Origin: Tetrahymena thermophila SB210
Lineage: Eukaryota > Ciliophora > Oligohymenophorea > Hymenostomatida > Tetrahymenidae
Direction: 5' to 3'
Assembly: GCF_000189635.1 (NCBI RefSeq)
Contig: NW_002476559.1
Coordinates: 1,736,001-1,800,000, forward strand
Length of the DNA stretch: 64,000 nt
Within the stretch, counting starts at the first letter, position 1. Each line of letters starts with the position of its first letter. This document shows positions 26,500-37,785 of the stretch, one piece after another. Position numbers and translations under genes: made by a program. The notes below the pieces were generated by a model. The model ran no database searches. It worked only from the letters and a program-made list of their open reading frames with translations, and had not been told where the DNA came from.

Positions 26500-26622
26500 A
26501 AATACATCATTATTAATTTAAAATTAATAACCTAGCAATTTAAGTACCGCTTATCTGTCTGTGAAAATTGAAATAAAAAAGCAATAAAAGAAGTTTAAAT
26601 CAATGCTAACTGGATAAAAATT

Positions 26623-27048
26623 TCAAATTGTATGCAAAAATTAGGAAAATGAATTGCTAAGATGAATATTAAATAATGGAATAATTATTGTAAAAGGTTT
26701 GCTTTATGAAAAAAAAAACTAATTGAATAATGCTAACTTTATTTTACTCTTGTACTGGAAATCAAATAAGAAAGAAAGATTGGTGATTTGAAAATACATG
26801 AAAATATAATGAAGTAAATAATTTAAATTATTAAACACTAACGATAGTAAGTAAAAAATTTTTTTATTTATATATTTTTTAATAAGAATTATGCAAGCAA
26901 CCAAAGAAGGAAGTAAGATAAAAAGAAAAGAAGGAATGTAGGAAGCAACTTCCAAAGTTAATCTCAATAAGTAAAATGAAAAAAGTATTATTTTCTGATC
27001 AAAGATAAATACCAATTGAAATTTGTTTTTATTTTCAAAAAAATTCAT
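26623..27048 (-). CDS. Doubtful hydrophobic open frame
   Basis: An ATG-initiated frame of 141 codons starts MNFFENKNKFQLVF and runs to a TGA at 26623, with two UAA/UAG codons near its end. It would encode two or three hydrophobic segments of transmembrane length (residues about 20-60 and 66-90). The composition is Phe/Leu/Ile/Lys-dominated, which random A/T-rich DNA also gives. It lies in the unit-1-specific spacer and no family is recognised. It is listed only because of its length. Confidence 0.15.
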
Positions 27049-27942
27049 AGATTGATTGATTTGTTTGTTTGCTCATTTGACTTTTAGAACAAACAAACAA
27101 ACCTCTACAAAAACCTATTCTACAGAAATTAGCAAATAAACAAGCAGCCAATAAATTTATTATTCAATCAATCAATATTTTTCTAGTTTTCATTTTCTTT
27201 TTTGCTTTTCGTCTTATTTTCTAATTTTTGTCAATTTTCCTCTTTGTTTCATTTTTAAAAATAAAAAGAAATTTCACAAAAACATTTATCTAAATATGCA
27301 AAAAATTATATGCATGGGCACATAAATTCGTAGATTCATTCATTCATACATACTTTATTTATTTATTGATTGATTGATTGATTGATAAATACCCTCTTAT
27401 AATGTGTTTAATAAGAATAAATATTTTTATGAAAATTAATCCTCTTTTCATTTTTAAAAAAGTTTATATTCTCTCACTTCCTGATCTTAGACTAGACTTA
27501 ATTTTCTTTTATAAAGGCTCCATAGATGCTGAATGTTTGATGCCTCTACAAAAATTATATGCTTTAATAAATAATTTATTTATTCATTGTCAATTTTCTC
27601 ACTTTTCTTTTCCTTTACCTTTGATAACAATATGTATGAAGCATTATAATAAGTAGTCATTTTTCGAAGATAAATTTTGTGTATGAGATCATTTTTCCTG
27701 TCCCTTTCTTCTATACGATTAAGTCAAGTAAATCGCCGTCACCTATTTGATTAGTCTACAGACTAATTAATTTATTCATTTTTATGTTTTGCATAAATTA
27801 ATTATAAAACCATTATTACAATCATAATTAACTCTCTATATTACTTTGCTTGCTTTTTTATTAAATCTTAAAAAAATAAACTAAAAAACCATTTTCTATT
27901 AGAACAATTTCTTCTTTCGTCATTTATTAGAACAACCCTAGT

Positions 27943-28093
27943 GATTCTTCAATTTATACGCCATTTTTAAAGCTCGATGGTATTCTTTTTCATTATTTTA
28001 TTTTGTAAACTCCTTTCAGTAAATTGTGAATCCCTTGAATAAAAATTGATAGAAAATACTAAAATGGCGTATTTGGAATGTAATTGAAGAATG
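27943..28093. repeat. Imperfect inverted repeat
   Basis: The left arm ATTCTTCAATTTATACGCCATTTTT (read from 27943, in two parts) is complementary to the right arm, AAAATGGCGTAT at about 28061-28072 and AATTGAAGAAT at 28082-28092. The right arm has a 9-nt insertion between its parts. About 90 nt separate the arms. Confidence 0.75.
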
Positions 28094-28836
28094 AAAAAAG
28101 GGGGAAATGATAGTGATTGTAAAATAAAGGAAGAGGTCTCCCATTTATCATTATAAAGCTTATTAAATTTATATTAAATTATTTTTGTCTTAAACCAACA
28201 TTCTGATAAATACATGATAATTAAAATCACTTGCAAAACAAATTTATAAGAAATAGCGCAAATTAAATATAAAAGTAAGCAAATAAAAAAGTAAAAACAA
28301 AACAAAGGCAAAAAATAAACAAACAAACAAACAAATTAAATAATTAATTATTAAATTAATTCATCAATAAACAATCAGTCAAGAATTTTTGCAAATCTAA
28401 ATTACCTTATTTATTTATTTTAGTATATTAATTTTACATATTGATAACTCAAACTTACTTTCCTGTTTTCATTCATTCATTATTTATTTATTTATTTATT
28501 ATTTCCTTCATTAAATTAATATAAATAAACAAGCATCTTTAAATACGAATAAACACCATTGATTAGATCAAGATCTCTTTGAATAATAATTTTAATATTT
28601 TAATTAAAAATATTTTAAATTATTTGTTTGTTTAACTTATCCCTATTTCTTTTAAAAATTAATAAATATCCTTTGCAGCTTACTCTTTCATTAAATATCT
28701 ACTATTCATAATAAACTTAATGCAAATAAAAATAAAGGTTTAATTTTATATCAATTAATCAGAGTATGTTAAAATTCTTTTTTTTTCATATTCATCTCTT
28801 AGTCAAGCTAGCTAAAAACACTTAATTTTACAAAAA

Positions 28837-29137
28837 ATGGTGAAGAAATCTATTAAGAATAGAAAACAATAAAAACATTTGATAATTATATCTCATTAAC
28901 TTATGATTTATATTAGCATCTATTGAAAAGGTTATTTTAGCTTCAAATGATCATTCTTCACTGATATCAGAGTTGATTTCGCAAAGAGAAATAATTATGT
29001 ATGCACAGTATAAATCGAATTTTTAAATTTTGGGAGAAGCATTAATTAGTTAGACATAAATAATTTTAAATATTTTTATTTAGTTAGTTTTAGATGATAT
29101 AAAAATATATTATTATATGCATTTATTTATACTTGTA
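28837..29137 (+). pseudogene. Exon-like fragment, probable gene remnant
   Basis: An ATG at 28837 opens MVKKSIKNRKQQKHL and soon hits TGA. In another frame, from about 28918, there is a well-mixed coding-like stretch containing SIEKVILASNDHSSLISELI and, after four more residues, IIMYAQYKSNFQILGEAL before the sequence turns low-complexity. No GT donor links the two, so I cannot build an intact gene. It lies just upstream of the block shared with unit 2 and has no counterpart there. It could be a decayed gene or a frameshifted exon pair. Confidence 0.25.
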
Positions 29138-29545
29138 TGAGTGTATCTTTCAAATAATTGTTAATTATAACAATTTTAATATTTGTTAGATAATTCTTTT
29201 CTAACTAATTGAAATTAATAATTTAATGTTTTAAGAGTTATTGTGCTTGAACTATCTATTATTATTTATAATTAAAAACATTACTTAATTATTTATAAAA
29301 ATATGTTTATATTTATCTATGATATATGACATTTGTTTATTTATTTATTGTTTTTTGAAAATGGCTTTGTAGTTTAGGAATCATACTAGTTATTTATTAA
29401 ATAACTAACTTGTCTTGTTATGTTTCTTTTGTTTGAAATTGCTTGGTGCTCTTCCTTTGTTGAACAAAATATTATTCATATAATTAATTATTAATAAAAA
29501 ATCTATTTATTCAACAACAACAATAGAAAATTCAAAATTTAAATA

Positions 29546-30073
29546 ATGCCTAGGATAAAAACTTTGGCTAGAGGAAAAAAATTATTACTAGAAGCCTAAT
29601 TTAAAAAAATACAGATGCAACGAAAAAAAAAAATGAATACAATCCTGATTTCAAACCAGGTAAATAAGCTTAAGGAGATTAAGATAATTGAAATAAATCC
29701 AGTGCAATGTCATTTTTTTAAATTACTTTTAACTTAAAAGACTATGTATGAGAAGAGTTCTTTCTTATCAACAACTTTAGCAGGAAATATTTTATAGGAT
29801 TAACTATACTAATATTCAAGCAACAAATTTTGGAGATTATCACAAAAAGCTATTTAGAAATGGGGATTTATTTAATTTTCTAAGCAAGTTAACTACTTTG
29901 AAAAATATTTTGAGGATATTTGTAATAAAAATTAGAATTTTATTCTCAAATTTACATTCATTAATTCATATATATTTATATACACACATGCAAACAAACA
30001 TCTACATATTTAACTATATTTTTATATGAGTAAATGTATAAATAATTAATATTTAATCTTGAATTTATATTGA
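29546..30073 (+). CDS. Small two-exon gene candidate, unit 1 copy
   Basis: Exon 1 (29546-29659) starts MPRIKTLARGKK and ends at CAG followed by GTAAAT, phase 0. The intron runs 29660-29740, and exon 2 (29741-30073) opens TMYEKSSFLSTTLAGNILQ and stays open to a TGA, giving 148 residues in all. The start ATG, an A/C-rich leader (AACAACAACA), the donor and the acceptor are all kept in the unit 2 copy at 34534, which supports a real gene ancestor. The first 100 residues are basic and protein-like; the last 45 look like translated spacer, so the true end may differ. No family was recognised. In unit 2 the reading frame is broken. Confidence 0.3.
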
Positions 30074-30394
30074 TTTTTTCATATTAATTTATAAAAGGAA
30101 ATCCGAAAATATTTTAAATTCATTTTTATTTGTTTTTACTTCTCATTAAAAAATATTTTTCAATTTAGCAAATATTTTCTAACTTAGCCTTTGAAATTTA
30201 TATAACAAAATACCAAACAAACAAAAAAAGAATATTTTGATTAAATACAAAAAAGCTATTGATTTTATGATACTACTTGTATTCAAAGATTTGTTAGATA
30301 TATTCGGCTATAGAGCTCCTAAATACAAATAGATAGATAGACACTAAAGAAAATGGACATTTAATCAATATCTAACAATTTATTTTAAAAAATT

Positions 30395-30837
30395 GATTGA
30401 ATAACTACATATCGAATGAAGAGTTAATAATGTTATGGTTTCTGGTTTGGATGGTTTTCATATTATAGATGTCACCATATTTATTAAAGAAAAGTTATAA
30501 TTGATTCTAACAATATTGAAAGAGATTCAGGAAAGATGAAATTGGAGGAAAATGCAATAAATAGAAAATATTGTTACTATTTACATGATCAGTGACTTTA
30601 CAGATAGTAAAAATGAAGATCGGATATAAGAAATTTTATATTCTTACTTTTCTGAAAATTAATTGGTTTGGTGATTGTAGAAATTATATTCTACTAGAAA
30701 GTATGTATATAATTTATGATTTCTTGATGTTACTGCTACATGTCGTAAAAAGTACAAACAAATTAACAAATAATGACAGTTCAATAAGAAACAATGTCAA
30801 TCTTTGCTAGCAAAAGCATCTACATGATGCCACAATA
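30395..30837 (+). pseudogene. Degenerate downstream coding segment, unit 1 copy
   Basis: This segment aligns with 35425-35844. It contains protein-like words such as VMVSGLDGFHIIDVTIFIKE in one frame and DFTDSKNEDRIQEILYSYF in another. In the second frame TGA follows after LVW at 30672-30674, where unit 2 has TTT. A frame change lies between the two words. I read it as the decayed end of an old gene present before the duplication. Confidence 0.35.
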
Positions 30838-32599
30838 TTTGTGAGAATAGTGAGACGATTATCATAGGTCTTTGTACTTACATTCATTTAAATGACCAAT
30901 AAGAAAATTGAATGCAGTTTACACTAGCTTTTTTATATTTAAGATAGATACTTAGAAATATATACAAATCAAATCAAATTTTACTGTTTGACAAATTAAT
31001 TAACAAATTTATTGATATTGTATTTCTGGAAGATTTAAAAAATCATAGAGATATATTCTATTTGCTTAAATGATTGATAGATAAACTTTATTTTTTAACA
31101 ACTTAAAAAATAGTTTTAAATATTTGATTATTTTGTTTAAAATATTTTCTTACTTTTCAAAGCTTAATTTATTTATTTTTGTTCATCTTTATCTAATTAA
31201 GAAGAGAATTGCCATTATTAAATTTATCTTTATTCATTAATATTAACAGGCTTTCATTCATTAAATGATTAATTTTCATCATTAAAAAAAAAAGTTTTAT
31301 ATTTTTTACAATCCTTAATGATGAAATTTTTAAAAACTAGATAGAAAATATTATTAAATGTTTATTAAAACATTTTTTTCATGTAAAATAGAAAGATGCA
31401 AAAATAAAATTTTTATTTGGTCTATTTTGATCTTGTCATTTGAAATTTTGAAAAAACCTAAATATGAAAAAAGAAAGATTATGTAAAAAAGGCTTTAAAC
31501 GATCTCAGATAATTATTTTTATAATATGTTTTGTGAGTTACACAGTTTAGACGATTTTTTTGTGACGTATTAAGTGAAAAGTGATATATTTTAGAATAAG
31601 ATGAATGGATGGATAGAGGATATCTCATGAAATAGAAATTTTCTTGAACCTGAAAATAAAAAATAAAAATATTACTTAATTTAAATATAAATGGGGTAGG
31701 TTAAAATTTAAAATAATAATTTGAGATTTAAATTATGATTTATGAATCAATCAAACTTAAGTAATATGTCTCAGTAAACAACTAACTCTTCAATCACCAT
31801 AATATATATATACAACTCATGTTTTAGTTTTTTAATAACTAAATACAAAAATAAAAGTTATTTAATTCAATATATTGATTGAATCTACAAACTTTTGTTT
31901 ATTAATTTAAAACTTTCTTGATATTTATTAATCGTAGCTAACTTTTCACTTAATATTTAAAATAACAAGCAAGCTCATTTAGAAAAAAAAAAATTGAATG
32001 ATATTGATAAATGATCCATCTCATTATTTTTCTTTATAAAACAAATTATTAAAATATTTTTAATCAAAAAAAAATAAAATATTATTATTTTTTAATTATA
32101 AAAAGTAAAAATAATGCTTTTAATGAAACAACTTACATTTATTTATAATGATTTGTTAATAATTGATTATTATTTAATGTATAACCTATTAAACTAGAGT
32201 TTAAAATAATGAAAAAATGATCTTCTAATTGAAATTACAAAATAATAATAATATGAAATTCTAACAATAAAAAATTTTCTTATTTGAGTTTATAAATTCT
32301 TAATGGATGTGGCAAATTAAATAAATAAATAACTTATTTTTGGCTTATTTCTGCTAAATATATATATTTATTTTTTATTCAATTCAAAATTATTTTAAAA
32401 AAGTTCTTCAAATATCTAAATAAAAATTTATTCTATTCATAAAGAATTGTTTTAAATAAAATAATTAATAAAGAGAGTATGTATGAGTGTTAAATGTGTG
32501 TAATGACTACAAAATAAAAAATATTGTGCATATAAATTAAATAAATTAACAAAATTTCATTAAATTTTCATTTATTTTTATAAAAAGATTTATTTTCAT

Positions 32600-33573
32600 A
32601 TTTCTATCAATTAAACATTCTATTAATTACAAATGCATTTCTAAAGAAAAATTAACAGTCAATAAAATGGGTTTTTATTAGGTTAACTATTTTACTACTT
32701 ACTATCAAATTATTAAGAAAAATGAGAGTGGAAGTCTGAGTTTTAAATTTAATTTTTCTACCTTTTACTATTTAAAATACCTATCTTATATAGATGGTAG
32801 GGACATAAATAGGTAGGTAGGCTTTTATAACAAGGGAGTTTCAGCAAAGAAAACGAGGCTATTAAGAAAAAAATCTAAAAGATTTTGCTTATAGGAATTA
32901 TTATAACTTTAACCAATTTTATGATGAGATTTAAACATTAAGAATACAATGAATATTGGTATATTTATTTTGCATTTTGAGTGATAAAAAAATAATTCTT
33001 GACTTATGAATAAACAAATTAATGTAGGTCTAGTCTAGTCTAATCCGGTCTTGTTTGATATGATAGGGGTGGGGAGAAATGAATTTCAAAAAAATAAAGA
33101 AAATGGAAGTTAGTTAGTTAGTTATTTATTTAGGTGTTTTGTTTATTTAGCTGATATATTTTTTTAGTTTGTTATCGAGTAATGAGGAGTACAATCTAAA
33201 TAGCAAACTAACTTAGTAAATAAAGAAATTAATTAATTGGTATTCAGTATGAGGGAGGAGCGAGGGATGTTGGAGTTGAGAAATTGGTAATTGGATGAAT
33301 TATGGATGAGGTAGGTATGTGAGAATGATGATTAATAAAAATATACACATAGTTTGATTACTATGGAAAGAAACAATAATATTAACTATCGACAGCACTT
33401 TAAGCATATATTATTGATTAACTTACATAATTGGAATAGAAATGGTGATTCCTTTATTATAAACACTCTTTTTTTTTGAAAATAAGTTTATAATATTTTC
33501 AAAACAAAATAAAATTAAATTAAAAAAATTTTCATCAAAACAAAAAAATAATTTACACAAAACAGAAAAGAAA
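32600..33573 (+). repeat. Upstream block of duplication unit 2 (H3.4 promoter region)
   Basis: This block matches 22180-23229 almost base for base in stretches, with small deletions. It must carry the H3.4 promoter. Relative to unit 1 the G-rich patch before the gene is reduced: the GGTTGGGGTT word of unit 1 reads GTTGGAGTT here. Confidence 0.85.
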
Positions 33574-33984
33574 ATGGCTAGAACTAAATAAACTGCTAGA
33601 AAGTCAACTAGTATTAAGGCTCCTAGAAAACAATTGGCTGCCAAGGCTGCCAGAAAGTCTGCCCCCATCTCTGGTGGTATCAAAAAGCCCCATAAATTCA
33701 GACCTGGTACCGTTGCCTTGAGAGAAATCAGAAAGTATTAAAAGACTACTGACTTACTTATTAGAAAGCTCCCCTTCTAAAGACTTGTCAGAGATATTGC
33801 TATGGAAATGAAGAGCGATATCAGATTCCAATCACAAGCTATCCTTGCCCTCCAAGAAGCTGCTGAAGCCTACCTAGTAGGTTTATTCGAAGATACCAAC
33901 CTCTGCGCTATCCACGCTAGAAGAGTTACTATTATGACCAAGGATCTCCACCTTGCTAGAAGAATTAGAGGAGAAAGATTCTGA
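33574..33984 (+). CDS. HHT4: Histone H3 variant, H3.4 (HHT4-like)
   Basis: This is a 136-residue histone H3 in one exon. The globular domain is identical in protein to the H3.3 gene at 23230. All five amino-acid differences lie in the tail: G12S, V13I, T22A, V31I and V35I (numbered without Met), next to the modifiable residues T11, K14, K23, K27 and K36. About eight codons differ synonymously. Start context, absence of introns, strand and 3' UTR match the H3.3 copy, so this is its tandem duplicate. As I remember it, the product equals Tetrahymena H3.4, a minor replacement-type variant. K4, K9, K14, K18, K23, K27 and K36 are all kept. Expression level and specific role cannot be read from the sequence. 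Confidence 0.9.
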
Positions 33985-34206
33985 GAGCTCTCTCTAATAA
34001 TTAACTTAATATATAATACACACATATAATATAATGTTTTCTTATTATGGGAATCATTTAGTTTGTTTTACATAATAACTAAATTATTTATTTAATATGA
34101 GGTTTTTAAAATAAATATTTATAAAATAAAATTTTTTTGAAAAAAACATTAGTTAATTATTTATAAAAAAACTTTTTGTATTTATTTTTGATGCAAGTTA
34201 TTTACT

Positions 34207-34336
34207 GTATTCCCTTTTACCTAGGCCCTCGGTTATTCGGTAAAATCAAGCAAGGGAGGTATAAAGAAAAAATTTTTGGGTGAATTTTGATCTACCTTTG
34301 TTATTAGGTCTATTTTTTTGCGAGGGAATATGGTAT
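34207..34336 (+). ncRNA. Structured snRNA-like islet, unit 2 only
   Basis: This islet is clearly richer in G+C than its surroundings and is absent from unit 1. Read on the plus strand it can form a 9-bp stem with a 3-nt bulge (TACCT..CCCT with AGGGAGGTA at about 34218-34261). After that comes AATTTTTGG, matching the consensus Sm-protein site of spliceosomal RNAs, then a weaker hairpin (GATCTACC with AGGTCTA) and a T-run at 34312-34319 that could end Pol III transcription. CCTTTTAC near 34212-34219 matches the U5 loop word, but the bases beside it do not form the U5 stem. It could be a small RNA gene, a miniature insertion or a coincidence. Confidence 0.22.
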
Positions 34337-34533
34337 TTATTTATTTCTAGGTTTTTTCAAGAATAGCTTGATGATTTAAGAATTATACTAATTAATTATT
34401 AAATCATTAACTTGAAATGTTTCTATTCTTTGAAATTGCTTTGTGCTCTTTCTTTAGCTAAAAAATATTCCTTAATTATTAATAAAAAAAATATATAATC
34501 AATAACAACAACATAAAATTTAAAACTTAAATA

Positions 34534-35070
34534 ATGTCTAGGTTAAGAACAGTGGCTAATTACAAATGGAGAGGAATAATGGCATAAAGAAATCGAAAAA
34601 TTGAATTTATAAAAAAACAGCGAGATAAATAAATTGAATAAAATTCTGGTTTCAGACTAGGTACGTAAGCTCAAGGAGATTGGGAGAGTTGAAAAATGTA
34701 TGCAGAGTCATTTTTTAAAATGTTACTTTTATCTTTAAAGATTATGTATGAGAAGAATTCTTTCTTATTTCCAACTTTAACAGGAAATATTTTAGAGGAT
34801 TGACATACAATACATACTAATTAGTAATCAAACAAAGAGTTTTGAAGTTTATCAAAAAATCTATTTAGAAATAGGGATTTATTTAATATTCTAAGCAAAT
34901 TAATTATGTTGTTAAAATATGTTTGTTGAGGGTATCTATCTGTCATAAAAATTAGAACTTTACCATTATATTTACATTAATTCATTCATATATATTTATA
35001 TACATTCATTCATTCATACATATATCTTTATATCTAACTATATTTTATATGAGTAAATAAATAAAAAAAA
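34534..35070 (+). pseudogene. Unit 2 copy of the small two-exon gene, frame broken
   Basis: An ATG at 34534, with the same leader as the unit 1 copy, opens MSRLRTVANYKWRGIMAQRN and reaches a conserved donor at 34661, but in phase 1 rather than 0. Joined to the conserved acceptor before TATGTATGAG it reads into TGA almost at once. In the other frame exon 2 (KNSFLFPTLTGNILED) also meets a TGA soon after. Either this copy is dead or its splicing differs. Confidence 0.35.
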
Positions 35071-35472
35071 TTAACATTTAATCTTGAATTTTTTCATATA
35101 ATTTTATAAAAGGACATCTATCTGAAAATATTTTAAATACATTTTTATTTTTTTTATCGTTTTCATTAAAAATTATTTTCCAAAAAGGCAATTATTATTT
35201 TAATTTTGCCTGCCTTTGAAATTTATTACGCCAAACAAACAAACAAAATAAGAATATTTTGACTATATACAAAAATTCTATTGATTTTTATGATACTATT
35301 TGTATTAAAAGATTTGTTAAATATATACAGCTATAGAGCTTCTACATACAAATAGAATACTCAAAGGAAAATGGACATTTAATCAATATCTTACAATTTA
35401 TTTGCAAAAACTGATTGAATAATTACATATCTAATAAAGAGTTAATTATGGTTTCTGGTTTGGTTTGGATGA

Positions 35473-35793
35473 TTTTCACATTATTTATTTCACCATATCC
35501 ATCAAAGAAAAATTATAATTGATTCTTACAATATTGAAAGAGATTCAGAAAAGATGAAATAAGAAGAATATGTAATAAATAGAAAATATTATATGTTACT
35601 TCAGATCAATGACTTCACAGATAGCAAAAATGAAAATCGGATAAAAGAAATTTTATTTTCTTACTTTTCTGAAAATTAAATGGCTTGCTTTTTGTAGAAA
35701 TTATATTCTACTAGAAAGTATGTATATAATCTATGCTTTCTTGATGTTACTGCTGTATGTCGTAAAAAATACAAACAAATTAACAAATAATGA
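35473..35793 (+). pseudogene. Open segment of decayed downstream gene, unit 2 copy
   Basis: A 106-codon frame between TGA codons encodes a normal-looking sequence with IIIDSYNIERDSEKMKQEE, DFTDSKNENRIKEILFSYF and LQKLYSTRKY. It has no suitable ATG at its start, so it would be an internal or terminal exon. The equivalent unit 1 sequence has a frame change and a premature TGA. I recognise no family. Confidence 0.3.
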
Positions 35794-36870
35794 CAGTTCA
35801 AAAAAAAGCAAGGTCAATATTTGCTAACAAAAGCATCTACATGATGCCACGATATTTGTGAGAATAGTGAGACGATTATCATAAGTCTTTGTACATACAT
35901 TCATTTAAATGATCAATAAGAAAATTGAATTAAGTTTACACTAGTATTTTTATAATTAAGGCAGATAAATAGATAGATACTAAGAAACATATGCAAATCA
36001 AATAAATTTTGTTGTTTGACAAATTAATTAACAAATTAATTGATATTATCTTTCTAGATGAATTAAAAAAATGTGAGATATATAGATATATATCTATCCA
36101 TATATCTATTTGCTTAAATGATTGATAGATAAAATTAATTTTATAAGCAATTTAAAAAATAGTTTGTTTGTTTGTTTTAAAACTTGGATTATTTATTTTG
36201 TTTAAAATATTTTCTTATTTTTCCATTCTTTTTAGCACATACATATTTAATAATTTTTGTTCTTCGTTATCTAATTAAGAAGAGAATTACCATAATTAAA
36301 TTTACTTTTATGCATTTTCATTGATATTTGTCTCTATAACTAACTAAATCTTCAATCACCATAATATATATAATATTTAACTCATGTTTTTGTATTTTAA
36401 AAGCAAAGTACACAAATAAAAGTTATTAAATCCAATATATTGATTGAATCTAGACACTTTTGCTTATTAATTTAACACTTTATTGATATTATAGCTAGCT
36501 TTTCACATAATATTTAAGATAGTAAGCAAGCTCATTCAGAAAAAAATATAAATTTAATGATATATTTTCATCAATGTATGAAAAAAAAAAAAATTCCTTT
36601 ATTTGAGTTGATAAATGAATGTTTAATTAATGTGAAAAATTAAATAAATAGCTTAATCTCTGCTAAAAATATATTTTTTATTCTATTGCAAATTATTTTA
36701 AAAAAGTGTTTAAAATATCTAGATAGACAGACATTAATTCTATTCATAAAGAAATATTTTAAATAAAAGAAAATGAATTTTTTATTTTAAATTAAATATA
36801 ATCAAAAAGAGAGTGTGTGTATGTGAGTGAGTGAGTGTTCAAGTGTGTGCACTAACTGCAAAATAAAAAT

Positions 36871-37785
36871 CTTTTATTAGATTTATAAATTTTTTTATTC
36901 TGACGCAAGTGCATTTTTAATATGAACTGATATTTTAGTTAATTTTTAAAAGTTTATTAAATATTCTTTTGAAAATATTTTTATTTAAATTTATAACAAT
37001 TTAAATTTTTAAAGTGAATTTTTTAAAAATTAAATAAATAACTTGAAGTTATCTTAATGATTTTTTTGATATTTTCTTTAAAAAAACACTATTAATTAAT
37101 ACAGTTTATTTTCAGTTTAATTTTATTATCTAAATCATGGTTGTGTTGCTGAAGGATATTTTGTTAAAATGAATTTAATATTTAATTTAATTGTTGAATG
37201 ATAAGTTTTTGCAGGCTTACTAAGCTTACTGAGATATTTAATTAATAAAAATATGATAGGATATAATTAATTTATTAATTGACATCGATATGTTTCTATA
37301 AATAAAAACTTATTCATTAATTAGAAAGTAAAATAATTAAGTGTTTTTTTAGTGGTAATTTTTGATAAATTTCATTAAAAATAAGCTAAAAAAATAAAAT
37401 TAGTTTGTTTGTTTGTTTGTTTGAAATCCTACTTATGCAGATAAACAAAACAAATACTTTGAAGTAGGGTATTTCCATCCATCCATCCATTTTTATTTAA
37501 TTAATTATTGAAATAGTGTTGAAAATTTAAATGAATTATTTTTTAATTAAATATTGATTTAATAAAAAAAAATTTAGTAAATAAATAAATAAAGATATTT
37601 TTATGTTTGTTTATAGAGAAATATAAACTTTAATTTAATTTACTAAATGCTAAAAAAATATTATAGGAAAACTAACTAACTAACTAAATAACTATATTTA
37701 ATTAATGGTTTATTAGAAGAAAGAATTAATTTCTATAAATAAATGTAGAGTTCATTCCATATTTTAAATGGGAAATATATATTAT
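36871..37785. other. Spacer
   Basis: A/T-rich DNA between the end of the duplication and the first four-cysteine gene. It has short TTTG and CCAT runs near 37405-37425 and 37477-37490. No gene is seen. Confidence 0.6.

Larger units (their letters stand above)
23711..29277. other. Unit-1-specific 5.5-kb spacer
   Basis: This DNA has no counterpart at the equivalent place in duplication unit 2, where only about 90 nt separate the 3' UTR match from the next matching block. It contains simple repeats, a triple 24-bp repeat (26428-26499), an imperfect inverted repeat (27943-28093), a weak exon-like segment (28837-29137) and two hydrophobic open frames of doubtful reality (26623-27048 minus and 27378-27710 plus). 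No confident gene, RNA gene or transposon signature is seen. Confidence 0.6.
29278..32520 (+). repeat. Downstream block of duplication unit 1
   Basis: This block is a diverged match to 34147-36870, collinear over about 3 kb with many substitutions and indels. Anchors present in both copies include TTTGAAATTGCTT, the AACAACAACA run before an ATG, TATGTATGAGAAGA, AATATATTGATTGAATCTA, and TTTCTGGTTTGG. The matches at 31740-31980 and 32280-32500 continue into 36320-36560 and 36600-36860. The block holds the two-exon small gene described separately. Confidence 0.8.
34147..36870 (+). repeat. Downstream block of duplication unit 2
   Basis: This is the diverged partner of 29278-32520, interrupted by the islet at 34207-34336. 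It is shorter than its partner; several A/T-rich stretches of unit 1 (for example 31270-31740) are missing. It ends in GT-rich simple sequence near 36810-36850. It holds the broken copy of the small gene. Confidence 0.8.

Noticed and set aside
34207..34336. Identification of the islet as U5 snRNA
   Set aside because: The loop word CCTTTTAC and an Sm-type site are present, but bases flanking the loop do not pair to form the conserved U5 stem I.
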